Shown in pieces: positions 8,789 to 16,891 of a stretch of 64,000 bases of DNA. Origin of the DNA: Streptomyces lydicus. Its GTDB lineage: Bacteria; Actinomycetota; Actinomycetes; Streptomycetales; Streptomycetaceae. Made by a program: the position numbers and the translations under genes. Where the stretch lies: contig NZ_JNZA01000018.1 of the NCBI RefSeq assembly GCF_000717345.1, positions 62,001-126,000 of the forward strand, read 5' to 3'. The notes beneath the pieces were generated by a model that saw only the letters and a program-made list of their open reading frames with translations, did not search any database and was not told the DNA's origin. Numbering within the stretch: the first letter of the stretch is position 1; the number at the start of each line of letters is the position of its first letter.

Positions 8789-9451
8789 TCAGCCTTCGTC
8801 CGGGGCCGCGCCCGGCCCGCCGGACCGCCGCTCCCCGCTTCCCAGCAGGGCGAGGAAGTCCCGGAAGGCCGCGGGCATGTCGACCTCCTCCGGGTCCAGC
8901 AGCCACTGCAGTTGCAGCCCGTCCAGCACCGCGACCAGCAGCGGCGCCGCCCGCTCCGGGGTCAGCCCGCCGGGCAGCGTCTCGCCGAACTCGGCCCGCA
9001 GCGTCTCGGCCATCGAGGCCCGTACGGCACGGAAGCGGGACTCGAAGAAGGCGCGGGCGGGGTGTTCCTCGGTGACGCTGTCGGCCGCCAGCACGGTGTA
9101 GGTCTGCACGAGGCCGGGGCGGGTGGCGTTGTAGTCCACGAGCTGGGTGAGGGTGTCGGTGCGCCACGCCGCGGCCGCCGAGGCCAGGTCCCAGCGGTCC
9201 CGCGCCTCCAGGACGGCCACCAGCAGCGACTCCTTCGTGGGGAAGTGGTGCAGCAGCCCCTGCTGGGTCAGTCCGGCGCGCTCGGCGACGGCCGCGAGCG
9301 AGGTACGGCGGTAGCCGCGCTCCGAGATGAGCTCCATGGCGGCTTCCAGGAGGGCCTCCCGCCGCTCGGCGCGCTGGGCCTGCCGCCCGCCCCCGCCGCG
9401 CCGCGGCGCCGGCCGGCCGCCGGGTGTGCCGTCCTCGTCTCGTACAGTCAC
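8789..9451 (-). CDS. TetR-family transcriptional regulator
   Basis: A 220-residue TetR-type regulator. The DNA-binding helices are in residues ~30-75 (ALLEAAMELISERGYRRTSLAAVAERAGLTQQGLLHHFPTKESLL split over the helix-turn-helix). The rest is a ligand-binding/dimer domain with a C-terminal helix typical of BetI-like members. It is divergent from the GH3 beta-glucosidase gene with ~140 bp between starts, so control of that gene is the simplest reading (inference). The ligand is unknown. Confidence 0.87.
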   Translation of the reverse strand: MTVRDEDGTPGGRPAPRRGGGGRQAQRAERREALLEAAMELISERGYRRTSLAAVAERAGLTQQGLLHHFPTKESLLVAVLEARDRWDLASAAAAWRTDTLTQLVDYNATRPGLVQTYTVLAADSVTEEHPARAFFESRFRAVRASMAETLRAEFGETLPGGLTPERAAPLLVAVLDGLQLQWLLDPEEVDMPAAFRDFLALLGSGERRSGGPGAAPDEG

Positions 9452-9588
9452 CGGCCGAGCGTAACCCGGCGTGGAGATCCCGTACGGCTGGTGTATCGGA
9501 AGCGTAACGACGCCTACCGTGTGGCAGGTGGAGGGTGAGAATCCGGGCAGGGGGCCCGCCCGTCAACCTCAGGAGCACCGGAGACCGC

Positions 9589-12078
9589 ATGACCGACGAC
9601 CAGCCCCAGCGCGCCGCCCGCGTCGACCACGCCACGGCCGTCGAACGCGCGCTCGCCGCCCTCGACCTCGACGCCAAGGCCCGGCTGCTGTCCGGCCAGG
9701 ACATGTGGACCCTGCCGGCCCTGCCCGCCATCGGACTGCGCTCACTGGTGATGTCGGACGGCCCGGTCGGCGTACGGGGTCAGGAGTGGAGCGCCGAGGA
9801 CCCCTCGGTCGCCCTGCCCAGCCCCACGGCGCTGGCCGCCACCTGGGACCCCGAACTGGCCCGCCGGACCGGCCACCTCCTCGCCCAGGAAGCCCGCCGC
9901 AAGGGCGTGCACGTCCTCCTCGCGCCGACCGTCAATCTGCACCGCTCACCGCTCGGCGGCCGGCACTTCGAGTGCTATTCCGAAGACCCGCTGCTCACCG
10001 GCGCGATCGGCGCCGGGTATGTGCGGGGCGTCCAGGAGGGCGGCGTCGGCACGACCGTCAAACACTTCGTCGGCAACGACGCGGAGACCGACCGGCTCAC
10101 CGTCGACAACCGCATCGCCCCCCGTCCGCTGCGCGAGCTGTATCTGGCGCCCTTCGAGCACATCGTCACCAACGCCCACCCCTGGGGCATCATGACCGCC
10201 TACAACCAGGTCAACGGCGCGACGATGACCGAGCACCGCTATCTGGTCAACGAAGTCCTGCGCGGGGAATGGGGTTTCGACGGCTGCAACGTCTCCGACT
10301 GGACGGCGGCCCGCGACACCGTGCGTGCCCTGCGCGGCGGCCTGGACGTGGCGATGCCCGGGCCCCGGACGGTCTACGGCGCCCCCCTCGCCGCGGCCGT
10401 CCGCGCCGGCGAGGTGACCGAGGCGGAGGTGGACGCCGCGGTGCGCCGGGTGCTGCTGCTCGCCGCCCGGACGGGGTGCCTGGAGGGCGTCGCGGCCGCC
10501 GTCGATCCGGCCGGGGTCCCGCAGGGGATCGACGGCCGGGCGCTGGCCCGCGAGGTCGCCCGCCGGGGCTTCGTCCTGCTGCGCAACGAGCCCGTCCGCG
10601 GGGCGCGGCGGGCGCTGCCGCTCGACGCCACGGCGCTGCGCAGCCTCGCCGTCATCGGGGCGAGCGCACGCGACGCCCGGGTGCTCGGCGGCGGCTCCGC
10701 GACCGTCTTCCCCGACACCGTCGTCTCCCCGCTGGAGGGCCTGCGGGCCGCGCTGCCCGAGGGCGTCGAGGTCACCTTCGCGCCCGGGGCGGACCCGCGC
10801 ACCCGGACCCCGCACGCCCGGGAGGGCTTCACCCTGCGCGCCCGCTACCTCACCGCCGACGGCCGGGTCCTCGCCGAGACACCGCAGTTCGACGGCAAGG
10901 TGCAGGCGATGGGCCGCTTCCCCGCGGGCGTCACCCGGAACGAACTGGCCGCCGTCGAGCTGACCGGCACCTGCGTCCCGCGGACCGGCGGCCGGCACAC
11001 CTTCGCCGTCGCCGGCACCGGTGACCTGCGGCTGACCGTCGGCGGTGCGGTGCTCTTCGACGAGCACTGCGCGCCGGAGGGCCACGACCCCTTCGAGGCG
11101 TTCATGCACCCCGTCGAGCGGCAGGTCACGGCGGAGCTGACGGTGGGGAAGCCGGTGGACGTCGTCCTGCGGTTCGTCCCGCTCGGCCTCGGGTTGGGCG
11201 AGGGCATGGACGCGCTCCACTTCACCCTCGGCCACCGCGAGCCGCAGCTCGACCCCGACGCCGAGATCGAGGAGGCGGTCCGGGCCGCGGCCGCCGCCGA
11301 TGCCGCGGTCGTGGTCGTCGCCACGACCGAGGAGGTCGAGTCCGAGGGCCTCGACCGCCGTGATCTGCGGCTGCCGGGCCGGCAGGACGAGCTGGTCGCC
11401 CGGGTCGCCGCGGTCAACCCGCACACTGTGGTGGTCGTCAACGCCGGGTCGCCGGTGGAGCTGCCGTGGCGCACCCGGGTCCCCGCCGTGCTGCTGAGCT
11501 GGTTCCCCGGCCAGGAAGGCGGTGCGGCGCTGGCGGAGGTGCTGCTCGGCGCGCACGAACCGGGCGGGCGGCTCCCCACCACCTGGCCGGCCCGGATCGA
11601 GGACGCCCCGGTCACCACGGTCGCCCCGACGGACGGCCAACTCGACTACTCCGAGGGCGTGTTCATCGGGTACCGCGGTTGGCGGGCGTCGGCCGCGGCG
11701 CCCGCGTACCCCTTCGGGCACGGCCTGGGATACACCGACTGGGAGTACGAGTCGCTGGACACCACCCCCGACTCGGTGCGGGTCCGGCTCCGCAACGCGG
11801 GCGAGCGGCCCGGGCGGGAGGTCGTCCAGATCTATCTGGCGCCGACGGCGGACTCCGCCCCGGACGCACCGGAGCGCCCGGCCCGCTGGCTGGCCGGTTT
11901 CGCGGTCGTCGAGGCCGGCCCCGGCGAGAGCGCCGAGACCGAGATCCCGCTCCCAGACCGCGCCTTCGCGGTCTGGGAGGAGGACGGCGGCTGGCGGCGC
12001 GTCAAGGGCGTCTACACCGTCGAGGCGGCGCACAGCGTCGCCGACCGCAGACTGACCGCCGAAGTCACCGTCGGCTGA
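9589..12078 (+). CDS. Glycoside hydrolase family 3 beta-glucosidase with PA14 insert
   Basis: An 829-residue GH3 enzyme releasing terminal beta-linked sugars from oligosaccharides. The N-terminal TIM barrel carries KHFVGNDAE and the nucleophile Asp237 in NVSDW. The C-terminal alpha/beta sandwich follows (residues ~310-700), interrupted at ~390-530 by a PA14-like beta domain (RFPAGVTRNELAAVELTGTC, then LRLTVGGAVLFDE). The C-terminus is a fibronectin III-like module. No signal peptide is seen, so the enzyme probably acts on imported sugars. ATG 9589 is preceded by AGGAG and GGAGA. The divergent TetR gene is its likely regulator. Confidence 0.92.
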   Translation: MTDDQPQRAARVDHATAVERALAALDLDAKARLLSGQDMWTLPALPAIGLRSLVMSDGPVGVRGQEWSAEDPSVALPSPTALAATWDPELARRTGHLLAQEARRKGVHVLLAPTVNLHRSPLGGRHFECYSEDPLLTGAIGAGYVRGVQEGGVGTTVKHFVGNDAETDRLTVDNRIAPRPLRELYLAPFEHIVTNAHPWGIMTAYNQVNGATMTEHRYLVNEVLRGEWGFDGCNVSDWTAARDTVRALRGGLDVAMPGPRTVYGAPLAAAVRAGEVTEAEVDAAVRRVLLLAARTGCLEGVAAAVDPAGVPQGIDGRALAREVARRGFVLLRNEPVRGARRALPLDATALRSLAVIGASARDARVLGGGSATVFPDTVVSPLEGLRAALPEGVEVTFAPGADPRTRTPHAREGFTLRARYLTADGRVLAETPQFDGKVQAMGRFPAGVTRNELAAVELTGTCVPRTGGRHTFAVAGTGDLRLTVGGAVLFDEHCAPEGHDPFEAFMHPVERQVTAELTVGKPVDVVLRFVPLGLGLGEGMDALHFTLGHREPQLDPDAEIEEAVRAAAAADAAVVVVATTEEVESEGLDRRDLRLPGRQDELVARVAAVNPHTVVVVNAGSPVELPWRTRVPAVLLSWFPGQEGGAALAEVLLGAHEPGGRLPTTWPARIEDAPVTTVAPTDGQLDYSEGVFIGYRGWRASAAAPAYPFGHGLGYTDWEYESLDTTPDSVRVRLRNAGERPGREVVQIYLAPTADSAPDAPERPARWLAGFAVVEAGPGESAETEIPLPDRAFAVWEEDGGWRRVKGVYTVEAAHSVADRRLTAEVTVG

Positions 12079-12095
12079 CGACCGGGCCGGGGGCA

Positions 12096-12794
12096 CTACG
12101 AGGTCACCACCGACACGTCACCGCCGCTCGTCCGCGCCGTCACCTTGTGCGCGGACCGCGGGTCGGTCGGCACGTCGACCTTGCTGGTGCCGCCGCTCGT
12201 CGAGGCGTCGACCTTGTAGGAGCCCTTGGGGAGGCGGATGGTGACATCGCCTCCGCTGGTCCGTCCCGAGACCTCGTCCGGCGCCGCGACCAGCGCGACG
12301 TCCACGTTCCCGCCGCTGGTCCGCACCTGCGTCGTACGCGCCGTGGAGTCCGCGACGTTGATGTCGCCACCGCTGGTCTCCGCGGTGATCGCGCCCGAGG
12401 TGCCGCGGATCGTGACGTCCCCGCCGCTGGTGTGCAGATTGACCGAGGCGTCACGCGGCAGCAGCACGCGGTAGTCCACCTCGCACTTGCGCCCCATGCC
12501 GCAGTCCTCGGCCTTCAGCGTCAGCCGGCCGTCCTTCAGCTCGTGCTCCGGAGTCGGCTTGCTGTCGTTGTAGCGGTACTTCTCCCGCACCTTGACCGAG
12601 CCGCCGGCGTCCACCGGCACCACCTCGATGTCCCCGCCATGGGTCGTCGCCGACAGCGCGGTCACCTTGCCCTGCACCGAGTAGGTGCGCTCCGCCTCCT
12701 TCGTCGGGCCGAAGCCCGACAGCGAGCAGCCGGTGACCAGCACGGTCAACGCCGCACAGGACAGGACGAGATGAGGAGCGCGGAGGCGGGGCAT
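12096..12794 (-). CDS. Lipoprotein with DUF4097-type beta-helix repeats
   Basis: A 232-residue protein beginning MPRLRAPHLVL with a lipobox LVTGC, so it is predicted to be anchored outside the membrane. The C-terminal half has six TSGG turns (HTSGGD, ETSGGD, RTSGGN, RTSGGD, STSGGT, RTSGGD) at ~20-25 residue spacing. This is the pattern of DUF4097/adhesin-like proteins that fold as a right-handed beta-helix. Function is unknown; members are often linked to envelope stress. It is convergent with the beta-glucosidase, with 17 bp between stops. ATG 12794 gives a proper signal; an upstream in-frame ATG at 12902 would not. Confidence 0.8.
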   Translation of the reverse strand: MPRLRAPHLVLSCAALTVLVTGCSLSGFGPTKEAERTYSVQGKVTALSATTHGGDIEVVPVDAGGSVKVREKYRYNDSKPTPEHELKDGRLTLKAEDCGMGRKCEVDYRVLLPRDASVNLHTSGGDVTIRGTSGAITAETSGGDINVADSTARTTQVRTSGGNVDVALVAAPDEVSGRTSGGDVTIRLPKGSYKVDASTSGGTSKVDVPTDPRSAHKVTARTSGGDVSVVTS

Positions 12795-12942
12795 GACGTA
12801 ACTTCTCCCGTGGCAGGCAAGGATCGGAGCGGAAGCGAACCGATCACCACCATCTTCGGTCTTCCCCCCTGCGCGGGCGTCCCCGCAGGGGATGACCTTC
12901 ACGTCACCGCACGGTATGACGTGCCCCTAGGGGCCCCCTCCC

Positions 12943-14004
12943 TCAGTACCCGCCCGCACTCCGGGTCCGTACCCCGAACCCGTACACGGTCGTGGAGCGG
13001 TAGGTCTCCCCGGGCCGCAGCACCGTGCCCGGGAATTCCGGCCGGTTCGGGGAGTCGGGGAAGTGCTGGGTCTCCAGCGCGAGGCCGGCCGCCGGCCCGT
13101 AGGGGACCCCGGAGGTGCCGGTCAGCGAACCGTCGAGATGGCCGGCGGTGTACAGCTGCAGACCGGGCTCGGTGGTCGCCAGCTCCAGCACCCGGCCGGA
13201 GCGCGGGTCGAACAGCTCCGCGACCACCCGTGGCTCCTCGGTCACCCCGCCGTCGAGGGCGAAGTTGTGGTCGTACGCGTCGCCCACGGGGCGCGCCGTC
13301 CGGAAGTCGAACCGGGTGCCGGCGACCTCCGCCGGTCCGCCCGGCAGCGGGATGCCGGTGCCGTCGACGGGCGTGTAGCGCGCCGCCGCGAGCCGCAGTT
13401 CGTGCCCGGTGGCGCTGCCGCTGCCGTCCCCGCCCAGGTTCAGATAGGTGTGGTTGGTCAGGTTGACGACCGTCGGGGCGTCGGTCCGCGCCCGGTAGGC
13501 GATGCGCAGTGCGCCGCCCCCGGGGCGGTCGGACAGCGTGTAGGTCACCCGGACGTCCAGGTTGCCGGGGAAGCCCTCCTCGCCGTCCGGGCTGACCCGG
13601 TGCAGCTCCACCCCGCCCGCCACCGGGCGGGCGTCCCACACCACCCGGGAGAAGTTCCGTGGTCCGCCGTGCAGGCTGTGCGCCCCGTCGTTCGGCGTCA
13701 GCTCGTAGGTCCGGCCGTCGAGCGTGAAGGCCGCCCCGGCGATCCGGTTGGCGTACCGCCCGACCAGCGCGCCGAAGTGCGAGCCGCCGTGCGCGGCGTA
13801 CGAGGCCGGCTCGCCGAAGCCCAGGGCCAGCTGCGCCGGGCGCCCGTCCCGGTCCGGGGCCTCGACGCTCTGGACGATGCCGCCGTACGTCAGCACCCGG
13901 ACCCGTAGCGCGCCGGGCCCGGGGCCGGTCTCCAGGGTCCAGCGGTCGACGCGACTGCCGTCGTCCAGCGTGCCGAAGAATTCCCTGCTGACCTGCGTCT
14001 CCAT
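12943..14004 (-). CDS. galM: Aldose 1-epimerase (mutarotase)
   Basis: A 353-residue galactose mutarotase-like enzyme interconverting alpha and beta anomers of hexoses. Family blocks are LTYGGIVQSVEAPD, VGRYANRIAGAAF, LHGGPRNF, NLTNHTYLNLGG (active-site His) and YDHNFALDGG. The C-terminal LQLYTAGHL and ALETQHFPDSPN are also typical. There is no signal peptide. Its place near a beta-glucosidase fits general sugar use, though the two genes do not form an operon. Confidence 0.93.
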   Translation of the reverse strand: METQVSREFFGTLDDGSRVDRWTLETGPGPGALRVRVLTYGGIVQSVEAPDRDGRPAQLALGFGEPASYAAHGGSHFGALVGRYANRIAGAAFTLDGRTYELTPNDGAHSLHGGPRNFSRVVWDARPVAGGVELHRVSPDGEEGFPGNLDVRVTYTLSDRPGGGALRIAYRARTDAPTVVNLTNHTYLNLGGDGSGSATGHELRLAAARYTPVDGTGIPLPGGPAEVAGTRFDFRTARPVGDAYDHNFALDGGVTEEPRVVAELFDPRSGRVLELATTEPGLQLYTAGHLDGSLTGTSGVPYGPAAGLALETQHFPDSPNRPEFPGTVLRPGETYRSTTVYGFGVRTRSAGGY

Positions 14005-14073
14005 GCGCGCGAGCCTATGCCCGCGGCCCGGTGGGCGGCGTTGCGGACCGCGCGCGGGGGTGCGGCCGCCGCG

Positions 14074-14985
14074 CTAGGACCCCTTACGGGTGACAGCGCG
14101 GAACGCCAGCTCCGCCAGTTCCTGCTGGCCGCGGGTGCCCGGGTGGAACCAGTCCCAGGTGCTCAACTGCCGGTCGGTGAAGCGGTAGTCGAAGACGGAC
14201 CGGTCGAAGCGGCACAGCGGATCCTTGCCGCACACCTCCGCCATCGCCGCGTTGTACGCCTTCACCCGGCCCTGCACCGCCGCCCGGCGGTCCTGCGCCG
14301 GCCGGGTCAGATCGTCCGGGTCGCGCAGCATCGACCCGCACATCCCCAGCTTCCAGACTTCCTTGCCGAGCGGGTTCTTGCGCCCCTCGGACCACAGCCG
14401 CAGCAGGTCCGGCACGGCCGCGACGTACACCTGGGTGTGCGGCAGGGTGCGCCGCAGGTACGTCAGGGACCGCGCGAAGTCGGCGCGGAAGGTGGCCGTC
14501 GGGGTCATCGCCGTCACGTCGCGGCGGCAGGCGTCATTGGCGCCGATCAGGACCGTCACCAGTTCGGGTTTGTGCAGGGCGGCCGCGGCGGCCTGGTCGG
14601 GCAGGTCGTTCATCACCGCGCCGGTCTTCGCGAAGTTCCAGCTGTGTGTGGCGGGGCGGGGGACCAGCCGCCGGGCGAGGCTGTCGACCTTGGGGTCGGT
14701 GCCGGTGGACCAGGAGACCTCGGGACAGTCGGAGAGCACGGTGCAGGCGTCGAAGCCGACGGTGATCGAATCGCCGAGTGCCGCGATCGAGTGGGGATCG
14801 GTGCGCCATACGGGCCCGTGCGCGGTCTTCCGTTTGGCCGACGCACCGGAGTGCGAGCCGCCCGTACCGTCCGCACTACAGGCGGTGAGGGCGATCAGCA
14901 GGGCGGCAGCGGCGGTGACGGTGCGTGAGAATCGGTGGCCGAAGCGGCGGTTCGGGGGGCGCGAGGGCCGATCGATCTGCGTCAT
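14074..14985 (-). CDS. SGNH/GDSL-type hydrolase, predicted lipoprotein
   Basis: A 303-residue secreted hydrolase. The signal ends at a lipobox-like LTAC near residue 36. The SGNH blocks are present: GDSIT (nucleophile Ser), FAKTGAVMND, LIGANDAC (Asn block) and DWFHPG (Asp/His pair). It resembles Streptomyces SGNH lipases and esterases; substrates may be lipids or acyl esters on envelope glycans. ATG 14985 (MTQIDRPSR) is chosen because the longer in-frame extension has no ribosome binding site. Confidence 0.87.
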   Translation of the reverse strand: MTQIDRPSRPPNRRFGHRFSRTVTAAAALLIALTACSADGTGGSHSGASAKRKTAHGPVWRTDPHSIAALGDSITVGFDACTVLSDCPEVSWSTGTDPKVDSLARRLVPRPATHSWNFAKTGAVMNDLPDQAAAAALHKPELVTVLIGANDACRRDVTAMTPTATFRADFARSLTYLRRTLPHTQVYVAAVPDLLRLWSEGRKNPLGKEVWKLGMCGSMLRDPDDLTRPAQDRRAAVQGRVKAYNAAMAEVCGKDPLCRFDRSVFDYRFTDRQLSTWDWFHPGTRGQQELAELAFRAVTRKGS

Positions 14986-15308
14986 CCCCTGTCCCCTCCG
15001 GCGTGCGAGTGATATCTCTTCGGGTACCGACGGTACGTCACCCCCTCGCCCGGCACCGCGCGGTAGCTTTGCCCCGTGCCTGCCGGGCGGTGACCCCAAG
15101 TGGTAAGTGCAGTCGGCACAGACAAATTACATCACGTCATTTCCTGTCCCTTTTGCGGCAAATTCCGCCTAATGGTGTTTACTGTAGGTCACCTCGCATG
15201 CTGGTGCCGAAGTGATCACTGGGGCAGAATGGCAACTGTCCCGGCCGCAACCGGAACGGGCACGAGGCCGCTGGGGAAGGCGAACCTCGAACCGCACTGG
15301 AGGTCCCG

Positions 15309-15803
15309 GTGACGACACGTGGAGTTCTGTACGTCCACTCCGCTCCGCGCGCGCTGTGCCCGCACGTCGAATGGGCCGTGGCGGGCGTGCTCGGCGTGCG
15401 CGTCAATCTCGACTGGATCCGGCAGCCGGCGTCGCCGGGGACCTGGAGAGCCGAGTTCTCCTGGCAGGGCGAGGCCGGCACCGCCTCCAAGCTGGCCTCC
15501 GCGCTGCGCGGCTGGCACCTGCTCCGCTTCGAGGTGACCGCGGAACCCTGCTCCACCGCCGAGGGAGAGCGCTACAGCTCCACCCCCGACCTGGGCATCT
15601 TCCACGCCGTCACGGGCATCCACGGCGACATCCTGATCCCCGAGGACCGGCTGCGCGCCGCCGTCGCCCGCTCCGCGCGTGGCGAGACCGAGCTGGCCGC
15701 CGAGGTCGCCAAGCTCCTCGGCAAGCCCTGGGACGACGAGCTGGAGCCGTTCCGCTACGCCGGTGAGGGCGCCCCGGTGCGCTGGCTGCACCAAGTCGTA
15801 TGA
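15309..15803 (+). CDS. DUF3145 family protein
   Basis: A 164-residue protein matching the actinobacterial DUF3145 family (TTRGVLYVHSAPRALCPHVEWA at the N-terminus; GEGAPVRWLHQVV at the C-terminus). The family is highly conserved across actinomycetes, but its function is not established. Translation starts at GTG 15309 with GGAGGT ~5 nt upstream. The gene stands alone. A diverged, out-of-frame copy of its last 11 codons lies just after the stop (15812-15844). Confidence 0.9.
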   Translation: MTTRGVLYVHSAPRALCPHVEWAVAGVLGVRVNLDWIRQPASPGTWRAEFSWQGEAGTASKLASALRGWHLLRFEVTAEPCSTAEGERYSSTPDLGIFHAVTGIHGDILIPEDRLRAAVARSARGETELAAEVAKLLGKPWDDELEPFRYAGEGAPVRWLHQVV

Positions 15804-15811
15804 GGACTGAG

Positions 15812-15844
15812 GCGCCGGTCCGCTGCCTCCACCAGGTCGTTTAG
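15812..15844 (+). repeat. Diverged duplicate of the DUF3145 gene 3' end
   Basis: Thirty-three bases that match 15771-15803 at 25 positions. The copy reads APVRCLHQVV and a stop, against APVRWLHQVV and a stop in the gene. Apart from Trp to Cys and the choice of stop codon, the differences are silent third-position changes. The offset is 41 nt, so it is out of frame with the gene. Confidence 0.8.
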
Positions 15845-15900
15845 GGGATCTCTCCCGCGGGGGCCCGTCCGGGCGGCGGCCCGGCGACACGCGGCAGCGG

Positions 15901-15931
15901 TTGCCTTGGAGTGCGCTCGACGGCCTAGCGT
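15901..15931 (+). promoter_or_regulatory. MerR-type promoter (19-bp spacer) for the dehydrogenase gene
   Basis: TTGCCT (15901) and TAGCGT (15926) are separated by 19 bp, the long spacer typical of MerR-activated promoters. The spacer starts with TTGGAGTGCGCTC, a degenerate copy of the palindrome before the MerR gene at 23612. The -10 lies 6 nt before the ATG at 15938, so the transcript would be leaderless. Confidence 0.6.
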
Positions 15932-15937
15932 GCCGGC

Positions 15938-16825
15938 ATGGCCGACAACAACAACTCACCCCTGTCCGTCGCGGTGCTCGGCACCGGCATCATGGGCGCG
16001 GCGATGGCCCGCAACCTCGCCAGGGCGGGTCTGGACGTCCGCGTCTGGAACCGTACGCGGGCCAGGGCCGAGCCGCTGGCCGCCGACGGGGCCCGCGTCA
16101 CCGACACCCCCGCGCAGGCCGTGGACGGCGCCGCGGTGGTCCTCACGATGCTGCTCGACGGGGACGCCGTGCTCGCCGCGATGCGCCAGGCCGCCCCGTC
16201 CCTCGCGGCCGGCGCCCTGTGGATCCAGGCGAGCACGGTGGGCACCGAAGGCTTCGCCCCGCTGGTCCACCTCGCCGGTGAGCACCGGCTGCGGTTCGTC
16301 GACGCTCCCGTCCTGGGCACCAAGGAGCCCGCCGAGAAGGGCGAGTTGACGATCCTCGCGGCCGGCCCGCAGGACGTGCGGGAGCGCGCCGGGCAGGTCT
16401 TCGACATCATCGGCAGCCGCACCCAGTGGGTCGGCGAGGACGCCGCGAGCGGCGCCGCCACCCGACTCAAGCTCGTCGTCAACACCTGGGTGCTGACCGT
16501 CATCAGCGGTACGGGTGAGGTGCTCGGGCTCGCCGAGGGGCTCGGGGTGGACCCGCGCGCCTTCCTCTCCGCGGTCTCCGGCGGCGCGCTCGACCTGCCG
16601 TATCTGCGGCTGAAATCCGAGACGATTCTGTCCGGGAACTATCAGCCGAGCTTCACCGTCTCCGCCGCGCGCAAGGACGCCCGGCTGATCACCGAGGCCG
16701 CCCGGGAAGCCGGCGTACGGGTGGACCTGGCCACGGCCGCCGCGGAGCGCTTCCGGCGGGCCGCGGAGCAGGGCCACGGCGAAGAGGACGCCTCCGCGGC
16801 CTACTTCGCGAGCTTCGGGGACTGA
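15938..16825 (+). CDS. NAD(P)-dependent beta-hydroxyacid dehydrogenase (3-hydroxyisobutyrate dehydrogenase family)
   Basis: A 295-residue oxidoreductase of the 3-hydroxyisobutyrate dehydrogenase superfamily. The N-terminal Rossmann motif VAVLGTGIMGAAMARNLARAG is followed by WNRTRARAEPL, a pattern that often indicates NADP preference (Arg after the second strand). The substrate loop VDAPVLGTKEPAEKGEL and the catalytic Lys in RLKLVVNTW are visible, with the all-helical domain after ~170. The family covers 3-hydroxyisobutyrate, tartronate semialdehyde and glyoxylate reductases and imine reductases; the exact substrate is not clear. No Shine-Dalgarno precedes the ATG, consistent with a leaderless mRNA. 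Confidence 0.87.
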   Translation: MADNNNSPLSVAVLGTGIMGAAMARNLARAGLDVRVWNRTRARAEPLAADGARVTDTPAQAVDGAAVVLTMLLDGDAVLAAMRQAAPSLAAGALWIQASTVGTEGFAPLVHLAGEHRLRFVDAPVLGTKEPAEKGELTILAAGPQDVRERAGQVFDIIGSRTQWVGEDAASGAATRLKLVVNTWVLTVISGTGEVLGLAEGLGVDPRAFLSAVSGGALDLPYLRLKSETILSGNYQPSFTVSAARKDARLITEAAREAGVRVDLATAAAERFRRAAEQGHGEEDASAAYFASFGD

Positions 16826-16834
16826 GGGACACGC

Positions 16835-16873
16835 CGAGGGCCCGCCCGGTGTGTGTCACCGGGCGGGCCCTCG
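16835..16873. terminator. Bidirectional terminator hairpin
   Basis: A perfect 17-bp inverted repeat (CGAGGGCCCGCCCGGTG and its complement) with a 5-nt loop, between the convergent dehydrogenase and fabF genes. Confidence 0.85.
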
Positions 16874-16891
16874 GGTTGTGCTGAGCGTGCC

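Noticed and set aside
9946..12096. Long minus-strand frame opposite the GH3 gene
   Set aside because: The plus strand carries all GH3 motifs; the opposite frame has antisense-like composition only.
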